This document shows positions 1-7,121 of a stretch of DNA of 42,195 nt, piece by piece; position 1 is the first letter of the stretch, and every line of letters starts with the position of its first letter. Source of the stretch: Planctomycetia bacterium (GTDB lineage Bacteria > Planctomycetota > UBA1135 > GCA-002686595). The notes under the pieces are model-generated. The model was given only the letters and a program-made list of their open reading frames with translations. It did no database searches and was not told the origin of the DNA. The position numbers and the translations under genes were made by a program. The stretch covers positions 1 to 42,195 of the forward strand of contig SYGM01000096.1 of assembly GCA_005799545.1 (NCBI GenBank), written 5' to 3'.

Positions 1-888
1 CGCACGCTGCTGCTGACCTTCTTCTTCAGGCACATGCGAGTGCTGGTGGAAGCCGGCCGCCTCTACATCGCGCAACCGCCGCTGTACAAGATCCGCATCC
101 GGAATGACGAGCGGTACATCACCACGGACGCCGACTTGCGTCAGTACCTGATCGATCGCGGCGTCGAGTCGATCCAGGTCGAGGACCGCACCGCGAAGAA
201 GACTTGGGCCGGGCCGTCGCTGCGCAGCATCGCCGAAAGTCTCCGCAAGCTGGAAGATCTGCTGGCGGTGGCCGCGCCGCACTGGGCTCACGTTCCGCTT
301 GCGCGTGCGATCGAATCCTTTGACGGACAACGCTTCCCCAAGCACTATGCGCGCATCGAGGGAAAGCACCACTTCTTCGATCGCAAGAGCGAGCTCGATG
401 ACATGCTCGAGCTGATCAAGAACAAGCTGCGCGGCGAGGAGCTGCGCGTATACAACGCTCCCAACGTCAGCTTCACACGCGAAGACGCGCACGCCGTTGT
501 GACGCATCTGTCGCACTCGGAGGATCTGGCCCTGCTGCTGCAGGATCTGGAGTCCAAGGGGCTCTCGTTCCGGGGCGGCGGCCACTTCGTGATCAGCGGC
601 GCCAAGGATCCGGTCGAGACCCGCGGTCTGATCGAGCTGGCGGCAGCCGTGCGCGCCGCGGCGCAGTCCGATGTCGACATCCAGCGTTACAAAGGTCTCG
701 GTGAGATGGATCCCGAGCAGCTCTGGGAGTCCACGATGGATCCGTCCAAGCGCCAGCTCTATCAGGTCAAGCTTGAAGACGCGATCACCGCCGATCAGAT
801 CTTCGAGATCTTGATGAGTGACGAGGTCGATCCGCGCCGCCAGTACATCGAGCAATACGCTTCCGAGGTCACCAACCTCGACATCTGA
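1..888 (+). CDS. gyrB: DNA gyrase subunit B, C-terminal part (5' end outside window)
   Basis: This is the end of the ATPase/TOPRIM subunit of DNA gyrase, which with GyrA introduces negative supercoils into DNA in the cytoplasm. The reading frame is open from base 1 and begins inside the TOPRIM domain ([10 protein letters not shown]), so the gene enters from the left; the ATG at 34 is internal. It is followed by a segment of roughly 170 residues resembling the insert of the longer, E. coli-type GyrB. The conserved tail [19 protein letters not shown] near residue 225 is the GyrA-interacting and DNA-binding end. About 295 residues lie in the window. ParE has a related tail, so a topoisomerase IV subunit is the main alternative; the long insert favours GyrB. 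No terminator hairpin is evident after the stop. Confidence 0.93.
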   Translation, partial: RTLLLTFFFRHMRVLVEAGRLYIAQPPLYKIRIRNDERYITTDADLRQYLIDRGVESIQVEDRTAKKTWAGPSLRSIAESLRKLEDLLAVAAPHWAHVPLARAIESFDGQRFPKHYARIEGKHHFFDRKSELDDMLELIKNKLRGEELRVYNAPNVSFTREDAHAVVTHLSHSEDLALLLQDLESKGLSFRGGGHFVISGAKDPVETRGLIELAAAVRAAAQSDVDIQRYKGLGEMDPEQLWESTMDPSKRQLYQVKLEDAITADQIFEILMSDEVDPRRQYIEQYASEVTNLDI

Positions 889-963
889 CCGAGTACGGAA
901 AAAAATTCCACGCGCTCTCCATCAGGCAGGGGACAGGAGATTCCGATAAGAACTCCGTCCCCC

Positions 964-1530
964 GTGAAGACCCACCAGCGCCTCGACAACACCCGCCTAT
1001 CGCAGGCTCTGGCCGATCGACAGCTCGTCGATCCTCGCGCGCTCAAGGAAGCCGCGCAGTTCTCGACACACTCCAAGCGGCCGTTCACCGAAGCTCTCGT
1101 CTCGGCGAACCTGGTTGCGGACTGGGAACTGGCGCGCGTGGTGTGCGAGATCTTCGGTCTGCCGTTCCTGCCTGTGGATTTGCTGCAGGTGGACATGAAG
1201 GCGGCGGAAGGCATCGACAAGGACTTCCTGATCGAGAACTGCCTGGTGCCTATCGCCAAGCACGGTCAGGTGCTCTCGATCGCGATGCCTGCCATGGTGC
1301 CTGCCGAGGTGCTCGGCCAGCTGGCCGCGATGACGGACCTGACGGTGCTGCCGGTGGTCGGCACGGTGAACACGAATCGTCATTGGATCAGCGAACATCT
1401 CGAAGTTCAGCCTGCCGCGCCGTTGCCCAGTGCTAACGGCGAGCATGAGGGTGGCGATTGGGGTTCGATCTTCGATCAGGGCGACGCTGCGGTGCTCAAT
1501 GAGCTGCAGCCGCCCGAAGAACAACACTGA
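964..1530 (+). CDS. Stand-alone GspE/MshE N-terminal (MshEN-type) domain protein
   Basis: This is a 188-residue protein with a GTG start. Residues about 5-140 resemble the N-terminal domain of type II secretion and type IV pilus ATPases (GspE, PilB, MshE): a helical part followed by a segment typified here by ARVVCEIFGLPFLPVDL and a later block on loss or persistence of a 'mode of reading' (CLVPIAKHGQVLSIAM). In MshE this domain can bind cyclic di-GMP. No Walker A or B ATPase part follows; the protein ends in an acidic Pro/Glu-rich tail. It may be a free regulatory domain, but its partner is unknown. It sits 75 bp after gyrB and converges on the SDR gene with a 3-bp gap. No clear ribosome-binding site precedes the GTG. 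Confidence 0.75.
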   Translation: MKTHQRLDNTRLSQALADRQLVDPRALKEAAQFSTHSKRPFTEALVSANLVADWELARVVCEIFGLPFLPVDLLQVDMKAAEGIDKDFLIENCLVPIAKHGQVLSIAMPAMVPAEVLGQLAAMTDLTVLPVVGTVNTNRHWISEHLEVQPAAPLPSANGEHEGGDWGSIFDQGDAAVLNELQPPEEQH

Positions 1531-1533
1531 TCA

Positions 1534-2331
1534 TCAGCGCTGTGGAGCGATCCACCGTTCGCCCAGCCGTCTCGCGAGCATGCGATCGGAAAGGCGCGGA
1601 GCCAGAATGGAGAGCATTCCAAGCACGCGCCACTTCCAGCGCATCGAGAGTTCAGGGCGCGGATGGCGATCCAGCATCCAGACAGCCTGTGCTACTTCTT
1701 CGGGCCCGCTGGCGCGCGAAAGATCCGGCGCTGCCAGTCCCGCCGGGTTTTCTTGGGCCTCGAAGAAGCCCGTGGCCGTCAACGCCGGCTCGAGGATGGA
1801 AACGGCGATGTTGTCGCGTGCCCACTCGATGCGCAGTGCTTCGCCGAACGAGACCAGAGCCGCCTTGCTAGCGGAATATGCCGACTGTCCCGGGATTCCG
1901 CGCCGCCCGACGACGGAAGCGACGAGCACGACACCTGGCGCGTCGCCTTTGCGCAGAAGCGGCAGGGTCAGTCGACAGGCGTGCATCGAGCCGAGCACAT
2001 TGACGCGGAACAGATGCTCAAGCTTCGCGTCTTCGAGCTCTTCCACCCGCGCGCGATAGCCGACGCCGGCGTTGTTGACGAGCAGATCCAGTGCTCCCCA
2101 GTCGCGCTGCAGGCGCTCGATGCACGGCTCGAGCGTCGCCGGACGCGCAAGATCGCAGGCCAACACCATCGGATCCGGCGCGCCCGCCTTCCGCAGCTCC
2201 TCCGCCAGCCGTTGCAGACGGTCCTCGCGGCGCGCGAGCAGCGCGACGGAATATCCACGCGAAGCCAGCAGCCGTGCCGTGGCCGCGCCGATCCCCGAAG
2301 AAGCACCCGTGATGAGCACTCGGCGGTTCAT
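1534..2331 (-). CDS. Short-chain dehydrogenase/reductase (SDR family)
   Basis: This 265-residue protein is a classical SDR: an NAD(P)-dependent oxidoreductase with a Rossmann fold. The cofactor motif TGASSGIG lies at residues 8-15, NNAG near residue 90, and the catalytic pair appears as YSASK near residue 155, preceded by a conserved Ser. Arg residues after the second beta strand (LARREDR) suggest a preference for NADP(H). The substrate cannot be read from the sequence. The ATG overlaps the fmt stop codon as ATGA, so the two genes are probably co-translated. A hydrophobic or amphipathic C-terminal stretch with many Arg residues may associate with the membrane. The family call is firm and the substrate is unknown. 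Confidence 0.9.
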   Translation of the reverse strand: MNRRVLITGASSGIGAATARLLASRGYSVALLARREDRLQRLAEELRKAGAPDPMVLACDLARPATLEPCIERLQRDWGALDLLVNNAGVGYRARVEELEDAKLEHLFRVNVLGSMHACRLTLPLLRKGDAPGVVLVASVVGRRGIPGQSAYSASKAALVSFGEALRIEWARDNIAVSILEPALTATGFFEAQENPAGLAAPDLSRASGPEEVAQAVWMLDRHPRPELSMRWKWRVLGMLSILAPRLSDRMLARRLGERWIAPQR

Positions 2332-3260
2332 GGCAAGGACAGCGAAGCACCTTCAGGCAGGCGAGCGCCGCGCCACCAGTCACCGGCCTTCATCGCGCCC
2401 TTGCCCGCGGGCTTGATCTCGATCAGTTCCAGAGTGCCTGCGCCGCATCCGACCAGCACGCAGCCGTCGACAAGCCGCACCGTGCCAACGGCTGCGACCG
2501 CTTTGTCGTGGACGCGCGCGCGCAGGATGGAAAGCTCGCCGCCCTTGCCGTCGGCGCAACGCGCCAGCGGCCAGGGGTTGAGTCCGCGCACCATGCGTTC
2601 GATCTCGATCGCGGAGCGCGACCAGTCGATGCGACCTTGAGCCTTGTCCAGCTTGCCGACATGGGTGACCAGCGCTTCGTCCTGCGGAGTGAAGCGCGCC
2701 TTGCCGCTCTCCAGCAGATCGAGAGCCTCGAGAGCCGCTTCGGCTCCAAGCTCACTCAGGCGGGTGAACAGATCGCCGCTCGTCTCGTCCGCTCCGATCG
2801 GCGTGCGCCGCTCCAACAGCACATCACCGGCATCGAGCTTCTTAACCATGCGCTGGATCGAAACGCCGGTCAGGGCATCGCCCGCGAGGATCGCGGCCTG
2901 AATGGGCGCGGCGCCACGCCAGCGGGGCAGCAGCGAGCCGTGCACATTCAGCGCGCCGTGCGGTGCGAGATCGAGAACTTCCTGTCGCAGGATCTCACCG
3001 TAGCTTGCAACCAGCAGGACCTCGGGCGCGGCCGCGCGCAGGCTCGTCACGAACTCGGGCGTACGCGTTGTCTCCGGCTGTAGCACGGCGATCCCGCGGG
3101 AGCGGGCCAACGCGACCAGCGGCGAGAGTTCGACCTTCATGCCGCGCCCGCGCGGCCGATCGGGTTGCGTCACCAGCAGAGTGACCGTGTGCGAACTCGC
3201 AAGCAGCCGCTCGAAGATCGGCACGGCAAAGGGCGGGGATCCGAGAAAGGCGACGCGCAC
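2328..3260 (-). CDS. fmt: Methionyl-tRNA formyltransferase
   Basis: Fmt transfers a formyl group from 10-formyl-tetrahydrofolate to Met-tRNAfMet so that translation can start with formyl-Met. The protein starts as V-RVAFLGSPPFAVPIF, matching the family's N-terminus. It carries the conserved block HGSLLPRWRGAAPIQ, with catalytic Asn and His residues, near residue 108, and a C-terminal tRNA-binding domain. The open frame runs back to an ATG at 3296, but that would lie in the terminator hairpin and add a non-family extension, so I prefer the GTG at 3260 (310 aa, the usual length). No Shine-Dalgarno sequence is obvious. The gene lies between trxA and the SDR gene, overlapping the latter by 4 bp. 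A def gene, its common neighbour, is not in the window. Confidence 0.93.
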   Translation of the reverse strand: MRVAFLGSPPFAVPIFERLLASSHTVTLLVTQPDRPRGRGMKVELSPLVALARSRGIAVLQPETTRTPEFVTSLRAAAPEVLLVASYGEILRQEVLDLAPHGALNVHGSLLPRWRGAAPIQAAILAGDALTGVSIQRMVKKLDAGDVLLERRTPIGADETSGDLFTRLSELGAEAALEALDLLESGKARFTPQDEALVTHVGKLDKAQGRIDWSRSAIEIERMVRGLNPWPLARCADGKGGELSILRARVHDKAVAAVGTVRLVDGCVLVGCGAGTLELIEIKPAGKGAMKAGDWWRGARLPEGASLSLP

Positions 3261-3274
3261 GAGCAGCAGAGTCC

Positions 3275-3307
3275 GAAAACGAAGCAACCGGCGCAAGGGC
3301 CGGTTGC
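3275..3307 (-). terminator. Rho-independent terminator downstream of trxA
   Basis: A perfect 9-bp GC-rich inverted repeat (3284-3292 with 3299-3307, 6-nt loop) is followed on the minus strand by TTCGTTTTC. It lies 25 bp after the trxA stop codon and 24 bp before the preferred fmt start, so it probably ends or attenuates the trxA transcript before fmt. Confidence 0.7.
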
Positions 3308-3332
3308 CGGTTCGCGTGGGACTGTCGCTTGC

Positions 3333-3656
3333 TCAGAGCAGCGGAGCAACCTGCGCCTTGAAGCGGTCGTAGGGCATCGAGCCGACGAACTGGTGCACGA
3401 CCTGACCGTTCTTGATGACCATGAAGGTCGGGATGCTCTGGATGCCGTAGCGCGACGGCACTTCGGAATTGTCCGAGGTGTTGATCTTCACGACCTTGAG
3501 CTTGCCCTTGAACTCCTCGCTGAGCTTCTCGACGGCCGGGGACATGGCCTTGCAGGGGCCGCACCACTCCGCCCAGAAATCGACGAGCACCGGAATCGGG
3601 CTCGCGAGAACGGCGGCATCCCAGTTGTTGTCGGTCACATCCATTGCGTTGCTCAT
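3333..3656 (-). CDS. trxA: Thioredoxin
   Basis: Thioredoxin is a small cytoplasmic disulfide reductase that passes electrons from thioredoxin reductase to proteins such as ribonucleotide reductase. The active site WCGPC lies at residues 31-35, and the cis-proline loop reads IQSIPTFMV. The chain is 107 residues, the family norm. The open frame extends upstream for 71 more codons, but those are Pro/Arg-rich low-complexity sequence. The start MSNAMDVT at 3656 is therefore chosen; the next Met at residue 5 is also possible. A terminator hairpin follows, so trxA is likely the last gene of, or a separate unit from, the scpA operon. Confidence 0.96.
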   Translation of the reverse strand: MSNAMDVTDNNWDAAVLASPIPVLVDFWAEWCGPCKAMSPAVEKLSEEFKGKLKVVKINTSDNSEVPSRYGIQSIPTFMVIKNGQVVHQFVGSMPYDRFKAQVAPLL

Positions 3657-3738
3657 GATCGTGCGCGGAGAGATAAGGGGGCCAGGGGGGTCGAAGGCGG
3701 AGAATATGGGTCGCGGAGAGGAAAAGTTCCAGTCCTGT

Positions 3739-4611
3739 TCACGCAGGTTGTTCGTCCGGGGCGGCGGGGGCGGATGCCTGCGGATCGACAGAAGGGCTCG
3801 GCGCGGCCTCTGGGCTCGGAGGCGGCTGCTCATCATCGAGCACGCTGTTCTCGACCACCGCGTCGACATCTTCGGCGTGTTCGGGCCGCAGGCAGACCTC
3901 GATCTCGCCCTGCACCTGCGTCTGCGCGACCGTGATGAGGCCCAGCTTGGCCAGCTCGAGCAGCGCGCAGAACGAACCGATCAGAGACTCGCGCGAGGGC
4001 TCCTTGTCGATCGAGAGCACCAACTCGCGCAGGCTCATGCCAGGGCGATCGCGCAGCGTGTGCGCCAGCGTCCGGACATAGAAACGCAGCGGCCTGGAAT
4101 CGCGCAGGACCTGGTGAGGCCGATTGCCCAGTGTCTCGCGCATCAGGCGCGAGAACGCCGCCAGCAGATCCCAGGAGGTCAGCTCGCCCAGATCCAATTC
4201 AGGTTCGACGCTGGGTTCCTCGGCACCAAGGTTGCCGCGCGGGAAGGAGCGGCTGCGGATCTCGTAGCGCTCGCCGAGCTCGTCCGAGGCTTCCTTGAAG
4301 CGGCGGTACTCGATCAGGCGCTGGATCAGCTCATCGCGCGGGTCGAGTTCCTTCTGCAGATCGATTTCTTCGCTGGGCAGCAGCGAGCGCGACTTGATCG
4401 ACATCAGGGTCGCGGCCATCACGAGGAAATCGCCGGCAACCTCGATGTCCAGGTCGCGCAGGTTGCGCACGTACTCCAGATAGCCGTCGATGACCCGGCT
4501 GATCTCGATCTCGTGGATCTCGACTTCTTGCTCGCGCACCAGATGCAGCAGCAGGTCCATCGGGCCCTGGAAAACCCGCTCCAGCCGGATCGTGAAGGGG
4601 GTCGCGCTCAC
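3739..4611 (-). CDS. scpA: Segregation and condensation protein A
   Basis: ScpA is the kleisin of the bacterial SMC-ScpA-ScpB condensin, which compacts and separates chromosomes. The N-terminal block is diagnostic: FQGPMDLLLHLVREQEVEI followed by DLDIEVAGDFLVMAATLM. The C-terminal winged-helix part reads through IGSFCALLELAKLGLITV near residue 225. A final segment of about 45 residues rich in Pro, Ser and Ala is probably disordered and is longer than usual. The GTG start at 4611 overlaps the M50 protease stop as GTGA. The frame is open far upstream, but that part is antisense shadow of the protease gene. ScpB, often the next gene, is not present here. Confidence 0.93.
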   Translation of the reverse strand: MSATPFTIRLERVFQGPMDLLLHLVREQEVEIHEIEISRVIDGYLEYVRNLRDLDIEVAGDFLVMAATLMSIKSRSLLPSEEIDLQKELDPRDELIQRLIEYRRFKEASDELGERYEIRSRSFPRGNLGAEEPSVEPELDLGELTSWDLLAAFSRLMRETLGNRPHQVLRDSRPLRFYVRTLAHTLRDRPGMSLRELVLSIDKEPSRESLIGSFCALLELAKLGLITVAQTQVQGEIEVCLRPEHAEDVDAVVENSVLDDEQPPPSPEAAPSPSVDPQASAPAAPDEQPA

Positions 4612-5402
4612 CACAGGCCTCCCAGGGTCACGAAGTTCTGCACCAGCACCTCCAGAGACCGCATCGTGCTGCGGATGAAGTACTGGAAGCTGTCCACATA
4701 GAACAGCAGGAACACGATGATCAGGCCGAAGCTCTCCAGGGAGAGATACGCCGGCCGCAGGCTGGAGGGCAGCACGTAGGCCATCACCCGCGAACCGTCG
4801 AGGGGCGGGATCGGCACGAGATTGAAGACGGTCAGCAGCAGGTTGAAGGCCACGGCCCCGTGCAGCACGACCGGCAGCAGGTCGAAGCGGCGCTGGTACA
4901 CCGACTCCGCCGCGCCGTTGTACAGGCCCGTCCGCTCGAAGAAGTGCGCTGCGGCGAAGAACAGGCAGGCCAGCAGCAGGTTGGAGAAGGGCCCGGCCAG
5001 CGCCACGAAGCTCATGTCGCGCCAAGGGCTGCGCAGTCGGTGGAAGTTGACCGGCACGGGCTTGGCGCCGCCGAAGATCATGGCCCCGTTGGTCAGGAGG
5101 AACAGCGCCCCCGGCAGGATCACCGTCATGAACGGGTCGATGTGGGGGATCGGGTTGAGCGTCATCCGCCCCAGATCCTTGCCCGTCGAGTCGCCGCATT
5201 TCCACGCCATGTAGGCGTGGGCGGCTTCGTGAACACTGAGGCAGATCACGAGCAGAACGAGCGAAAGAATCAGCCCGACCCAGCCGATGTCGACCGAGGC
5301 GGCGGGCACGAGGGCCGGGACCGCGACCATCCACGGAGCCCCTTCCGCGGCGAGATGATTCACCCGTTGCAAGGGTGCAGTCAGTTGGCTCAAGCGACGC
5401 AT
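4608..5402 (-). CDS. Site-2 protease family (M50) membrane metalloprotease
   Basis: This is an integral-membrane zinc protease of the M50 family, short form without a PDZ domain. It has about five or six hydrophobic segments. The zinc-binding motif HEAAH lies at residues 58-62, and the third-ligand motif PIPPLDG, with Asp about 202, lies in a later membrane segment. Family members cleave membrane-bound substrates within the bilayer, often regulators, but short members like this one, commonly found beside scpA, have poorly known substrates. GTG at 5405 immediately precedes ATG at 5402, and either could start the protein. A CTAGACT box 12-15 nt upstream is the likely -10 element. The gene is divergent from kdsD and coupled to scpA by a 4-bp overlap. 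Confidence 0.92.
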   Translation of the reverse strand: MRRLSQLTAPLQRVNHLAAEGAPWMVAVPALVPAASVDIGWVGLILSLVLLVICLSVHEAAHAYMAWKCGDSTGKDLGRMTLNPIPHIDPFMTVILPGALFLLTNGAMIFGGAKPVPVNFHRLRSPWRDMSFVALAGPFSNLLLACLFFAAAHFFERTGLYNGAAESVYQRRFDLLPVVLHGAVAFNLLLTVFNLVPIPPLDGSRVMAYVLPSSLRPAYLSLESFGLIIVFLLFYVDSFQYFIRSTMRSLEVLVQNFVTLGGLW

Positions 5403-5417
5403 CACGGTTGTCCGCTG

Positions 5418-5423
5418 AGTCTA
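5418..5423 (-). promoter_or_regulatory. Putative -10 box (TAGACT) for the M50 protease-scpA unit
   Basis: On the minus strand TAGACT, within CTAGACT, ends 12 nt before the GTG at 5405. No convincing -35 was found. It is one of a series of similar boxes close to start codons in this window. Confidence 0.4.
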
Positions 5424-5445
5424 GCGCAACGAGGCGCCGCTTTCC

Positions 5446-5475
5446 TTGATCGGGCGAAAGCCGGAGCCCTAGAAT
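5446..5475 (+). promoter_or_regulatory. Putative sigma-70-type promoter of kdsD
   Basis: TTGATC (5446-5451) and TAGAAT (5470-5475) are separated by 18 bp and resemble -35 and -10 boxes. The predicted transcript start near 5482 would give a leader of about 60-80 nt, depending on the kdsD start. The site is divergent from the M50 promoter. Confidence 0.55.
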
Positions 5476-5542
5476 CCGCGCTGCCAAAGGGTGCGCGGGA
5501 GACAACGGGTTTCTCCGCTCGATGGGGTGAGGCAAGGGGGAC

Positions 5543-6538
5543 TTGGGAACGGGCTGCGCCTTGAGCAACGCTAGCGAACGACTGGAACGCGCAGCCGAGG
5601 TGCTGCGCCTCGAGGCCCGCACCATTGCAGGCCTGGAGAGCCGTCTGGGCCCTGACTTCCTCAAGGCGGTCGACCTGATCCTGGCTTGCCGGGGTCACTT
5701 GGTGGTCACAGGGGTGGGCAAGGCCGGTCTGGTGGGCCAGAAGCTCTCCGCCACCTTCGCGAGCACCGGCACGCCCTCCCTGTTCCTGCATCCCACCGAA
5801 GCCCTGCACGGGGATCTCGGGCGGATCCGCTCCCATGATCTGCTGCTGGCGCTCTCCAATTCCGGCGAATCGGCCGAGACGAATCAGATGGCAGCGCCCG
5901 CGCGCCGGCTGGGCGTTCAGGTGATCGCCATCACGGCCGGCCGCAAGTCAACGCTCGCTCGACTGTCGGACTGCGTGCTCGAGCTCGGGGAAATCGAGGA
6001 AGCCTGCCCGCTCAAGCTGGCGCCCACCGCCAGCACTTCCGCCATGATGGCGCTGGGCGACGCGCTGGCGATGGTCGTGTCGCAGGATCGCCGCTTCGGT
6101 CGCGAGGAATACGCGCTCTATCATCCCGGCGGCATGCTCGGCCGCAAGCTGATGCGAGTGGCGGAAGTGATGCGCTCGGGAGCGGAGCTGCCGCTGGTGA
6201 ATGCTGAAGCAACGCTCGGCGAGACGATTCTAGTCATGAACCGGACCCCCGGCCGGCCCGGCGCGGCGCTGGTCGTGGAGCAGGACGGCAGGCTGACCGG
6301 CATCTTCACGCATGGCGACCTGGCGCGACTGCTCGAATCGCACTCCAGCATCGATCGCGACACCAAGGTGCGCGAGCGCATGGGCAAGAACCCCAAGAGT
6401 GTGCGGCCCGAACAGCTGGTGGAAGAGGCCATGCGCATGATGACGCAGTTCCACATCGACCAGATCGCGGTGATCGACGAGCAAGGGCGCGCGGTGGGAC
6501 TGATCGACATTCAGGATCTGCTCGAGGTACGCCTCTGA
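5543..6538 (+). CDS. kdsD: D-arabinose-5-phosphate isomerase, KpsF/GutQ family
   Basis: The enzyme interconverts ribulose 5-phosphate and arabinose 5-phosphate, the first committed step to Kdo, an inner-core sugar of lipopolysaccharide. Residues about 40-175 form the SIS sugar-isomerase domain, with VVTGVGKAGLVGQK, the phosphate-binding SNSGES and the family tail YHPGGMLGRKLM. Two CBS domains fill residues about 215-331. Length is normal. The gene is followed by kdsC after 7 bp, the classical order. Start choice is uncertain: TTG at 5543 or TTG at 5561 (MSNASERLERA) are both possible, neither with a well-spaced ribosome-binding site, although an AGGGGG tract lies just upstream of the first. 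A gutQ- or kpsF-type paralogue is the only real alternative, and the neighbours favour the lipopolysaccharide role. Confidence 0.93.
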   Translation: MGTGCALSNASERLERAAEVLRLEARTIAGLESRLGPDFLKAVDLILACRGHLVVTGVGKAGLVGQKLSATFASTGTPSLFLHPTEALHGDLGRIRSHDLLLALSNSGESAETNQMAAPARRLGVQVIAITAGRKSTLARLSDCVLELGEIEEACPLKLAPTASTSAMMALGDALAMVVSQDRRFGREEYALYHPGGMLGRKLMRVAEVMRSGAELPLVNAEATLGETILVMNRTPGRPGAALVVEQDGRLTGIFTHGDLARLLESHSSIDRDTKVRERMGKNPKSVRPEQLVEEAMRMMTQFHIDQIAVIDEQGRAVGLIDIQDLLEVRL

Positions 6539-6545
6539 GCACACC

Positions 6546-7121
6546 GTGGCCGTACGCAAGCAAAAACGCACCTCCAGACCGCTATCGAAGCAGCAGAAGC
6601 TGCGTTCGAGGCTCGGCCGAATCCGTCTGGTGAGCCTCGACGTCGACGGCGTGATGACCGACGGTCGCATCACGTACGGACCCGGCGGCCGCGCCGACGA
6701 ACACCCCTCATTCCATGTTCAGGACGGCATCGCGATCGAATGGCTGCGCAAGGCAGGCCTGACCATCGCCTGGATCACCGGCCGGGGTTGTGCAGCCACG
6801 CGCGACCGGGCTGCGGAACTGGGCGTGAACGAGTACCACGAACGCGTCAAGGACAAGCGTGCCTGCCTGAAGGAGATCCAGCAGCGGCTCGGCGTGGCTC
6901 CTTCGGAAACGCTGGTGATGGGCGATGATCTGCCTGATCTGTGCCAACTGGGCACCGTCGGCGTGTTTGCCGCACCTGCCAATGCGGTGGCTGAGGTGCG
7001 TCAGCGTGCTCAGATCGTCACGAAGGCCGCCGGCGGCCAGGGCGCCGTGCGCGAGGTGGCGGAAGCGCTGCTCGGCGCGCGCGGCGAGTGGGATGCGATC
7101 GTGGAGCGGAGTCTGGGTTGA
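6546..7121 (+). CDS. kdsC: 3-deoxy-D-manno-octulosonate 8-phosphate phosphatase (HAD family)
   Basis: KdsC hydrolyses Kdo 8-phosphate to Kdo in the cytoplasm. It is a small HAD phosphatase without a cap domain. The nucleophile motif is LDVDGVMTDG (D32, D34), the second motif is ITGR (77-80), Lys is supplied by VKDK (101-104), and the metal-binding motif is MGDDLPDL (D127, D128). The C-terminal AAGGQGAVREV is typical of the family. A basic N-terminal extension of about 25 residues is unusual. The GTG start lies 7 bp after kdsD. The stop overlaps the TTG start of the next gene as TTGA, tying Kdo synthesis to the envelope transport gene that follows. Confidence 0.93.
   Translation: MAVRKQKRTSRPLSKQQKLRSRLGRIRLVSLDVDGVMTDGRITYGPGGRADEHPSFHVQDGIAIEWLRKAGLTIAWITGRGCAATRDRAAELGVNEYHERVKDKRACLKEIQQRLGVAPSETLVMGDDLPDLCQLGTVGVFAAPANAVAEVRQRAQIVTKAAGGQGAVREVAEALLGARGEWDAIVERSLG

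Noticed and set aside
4612-5664. Upstream extension of the scpA frame (part of a 641-residue minus-strand frame)
   Set aside because: It is Arg/Pro-rich shadow of the M50 protease gene in another frame and has no family similarity.
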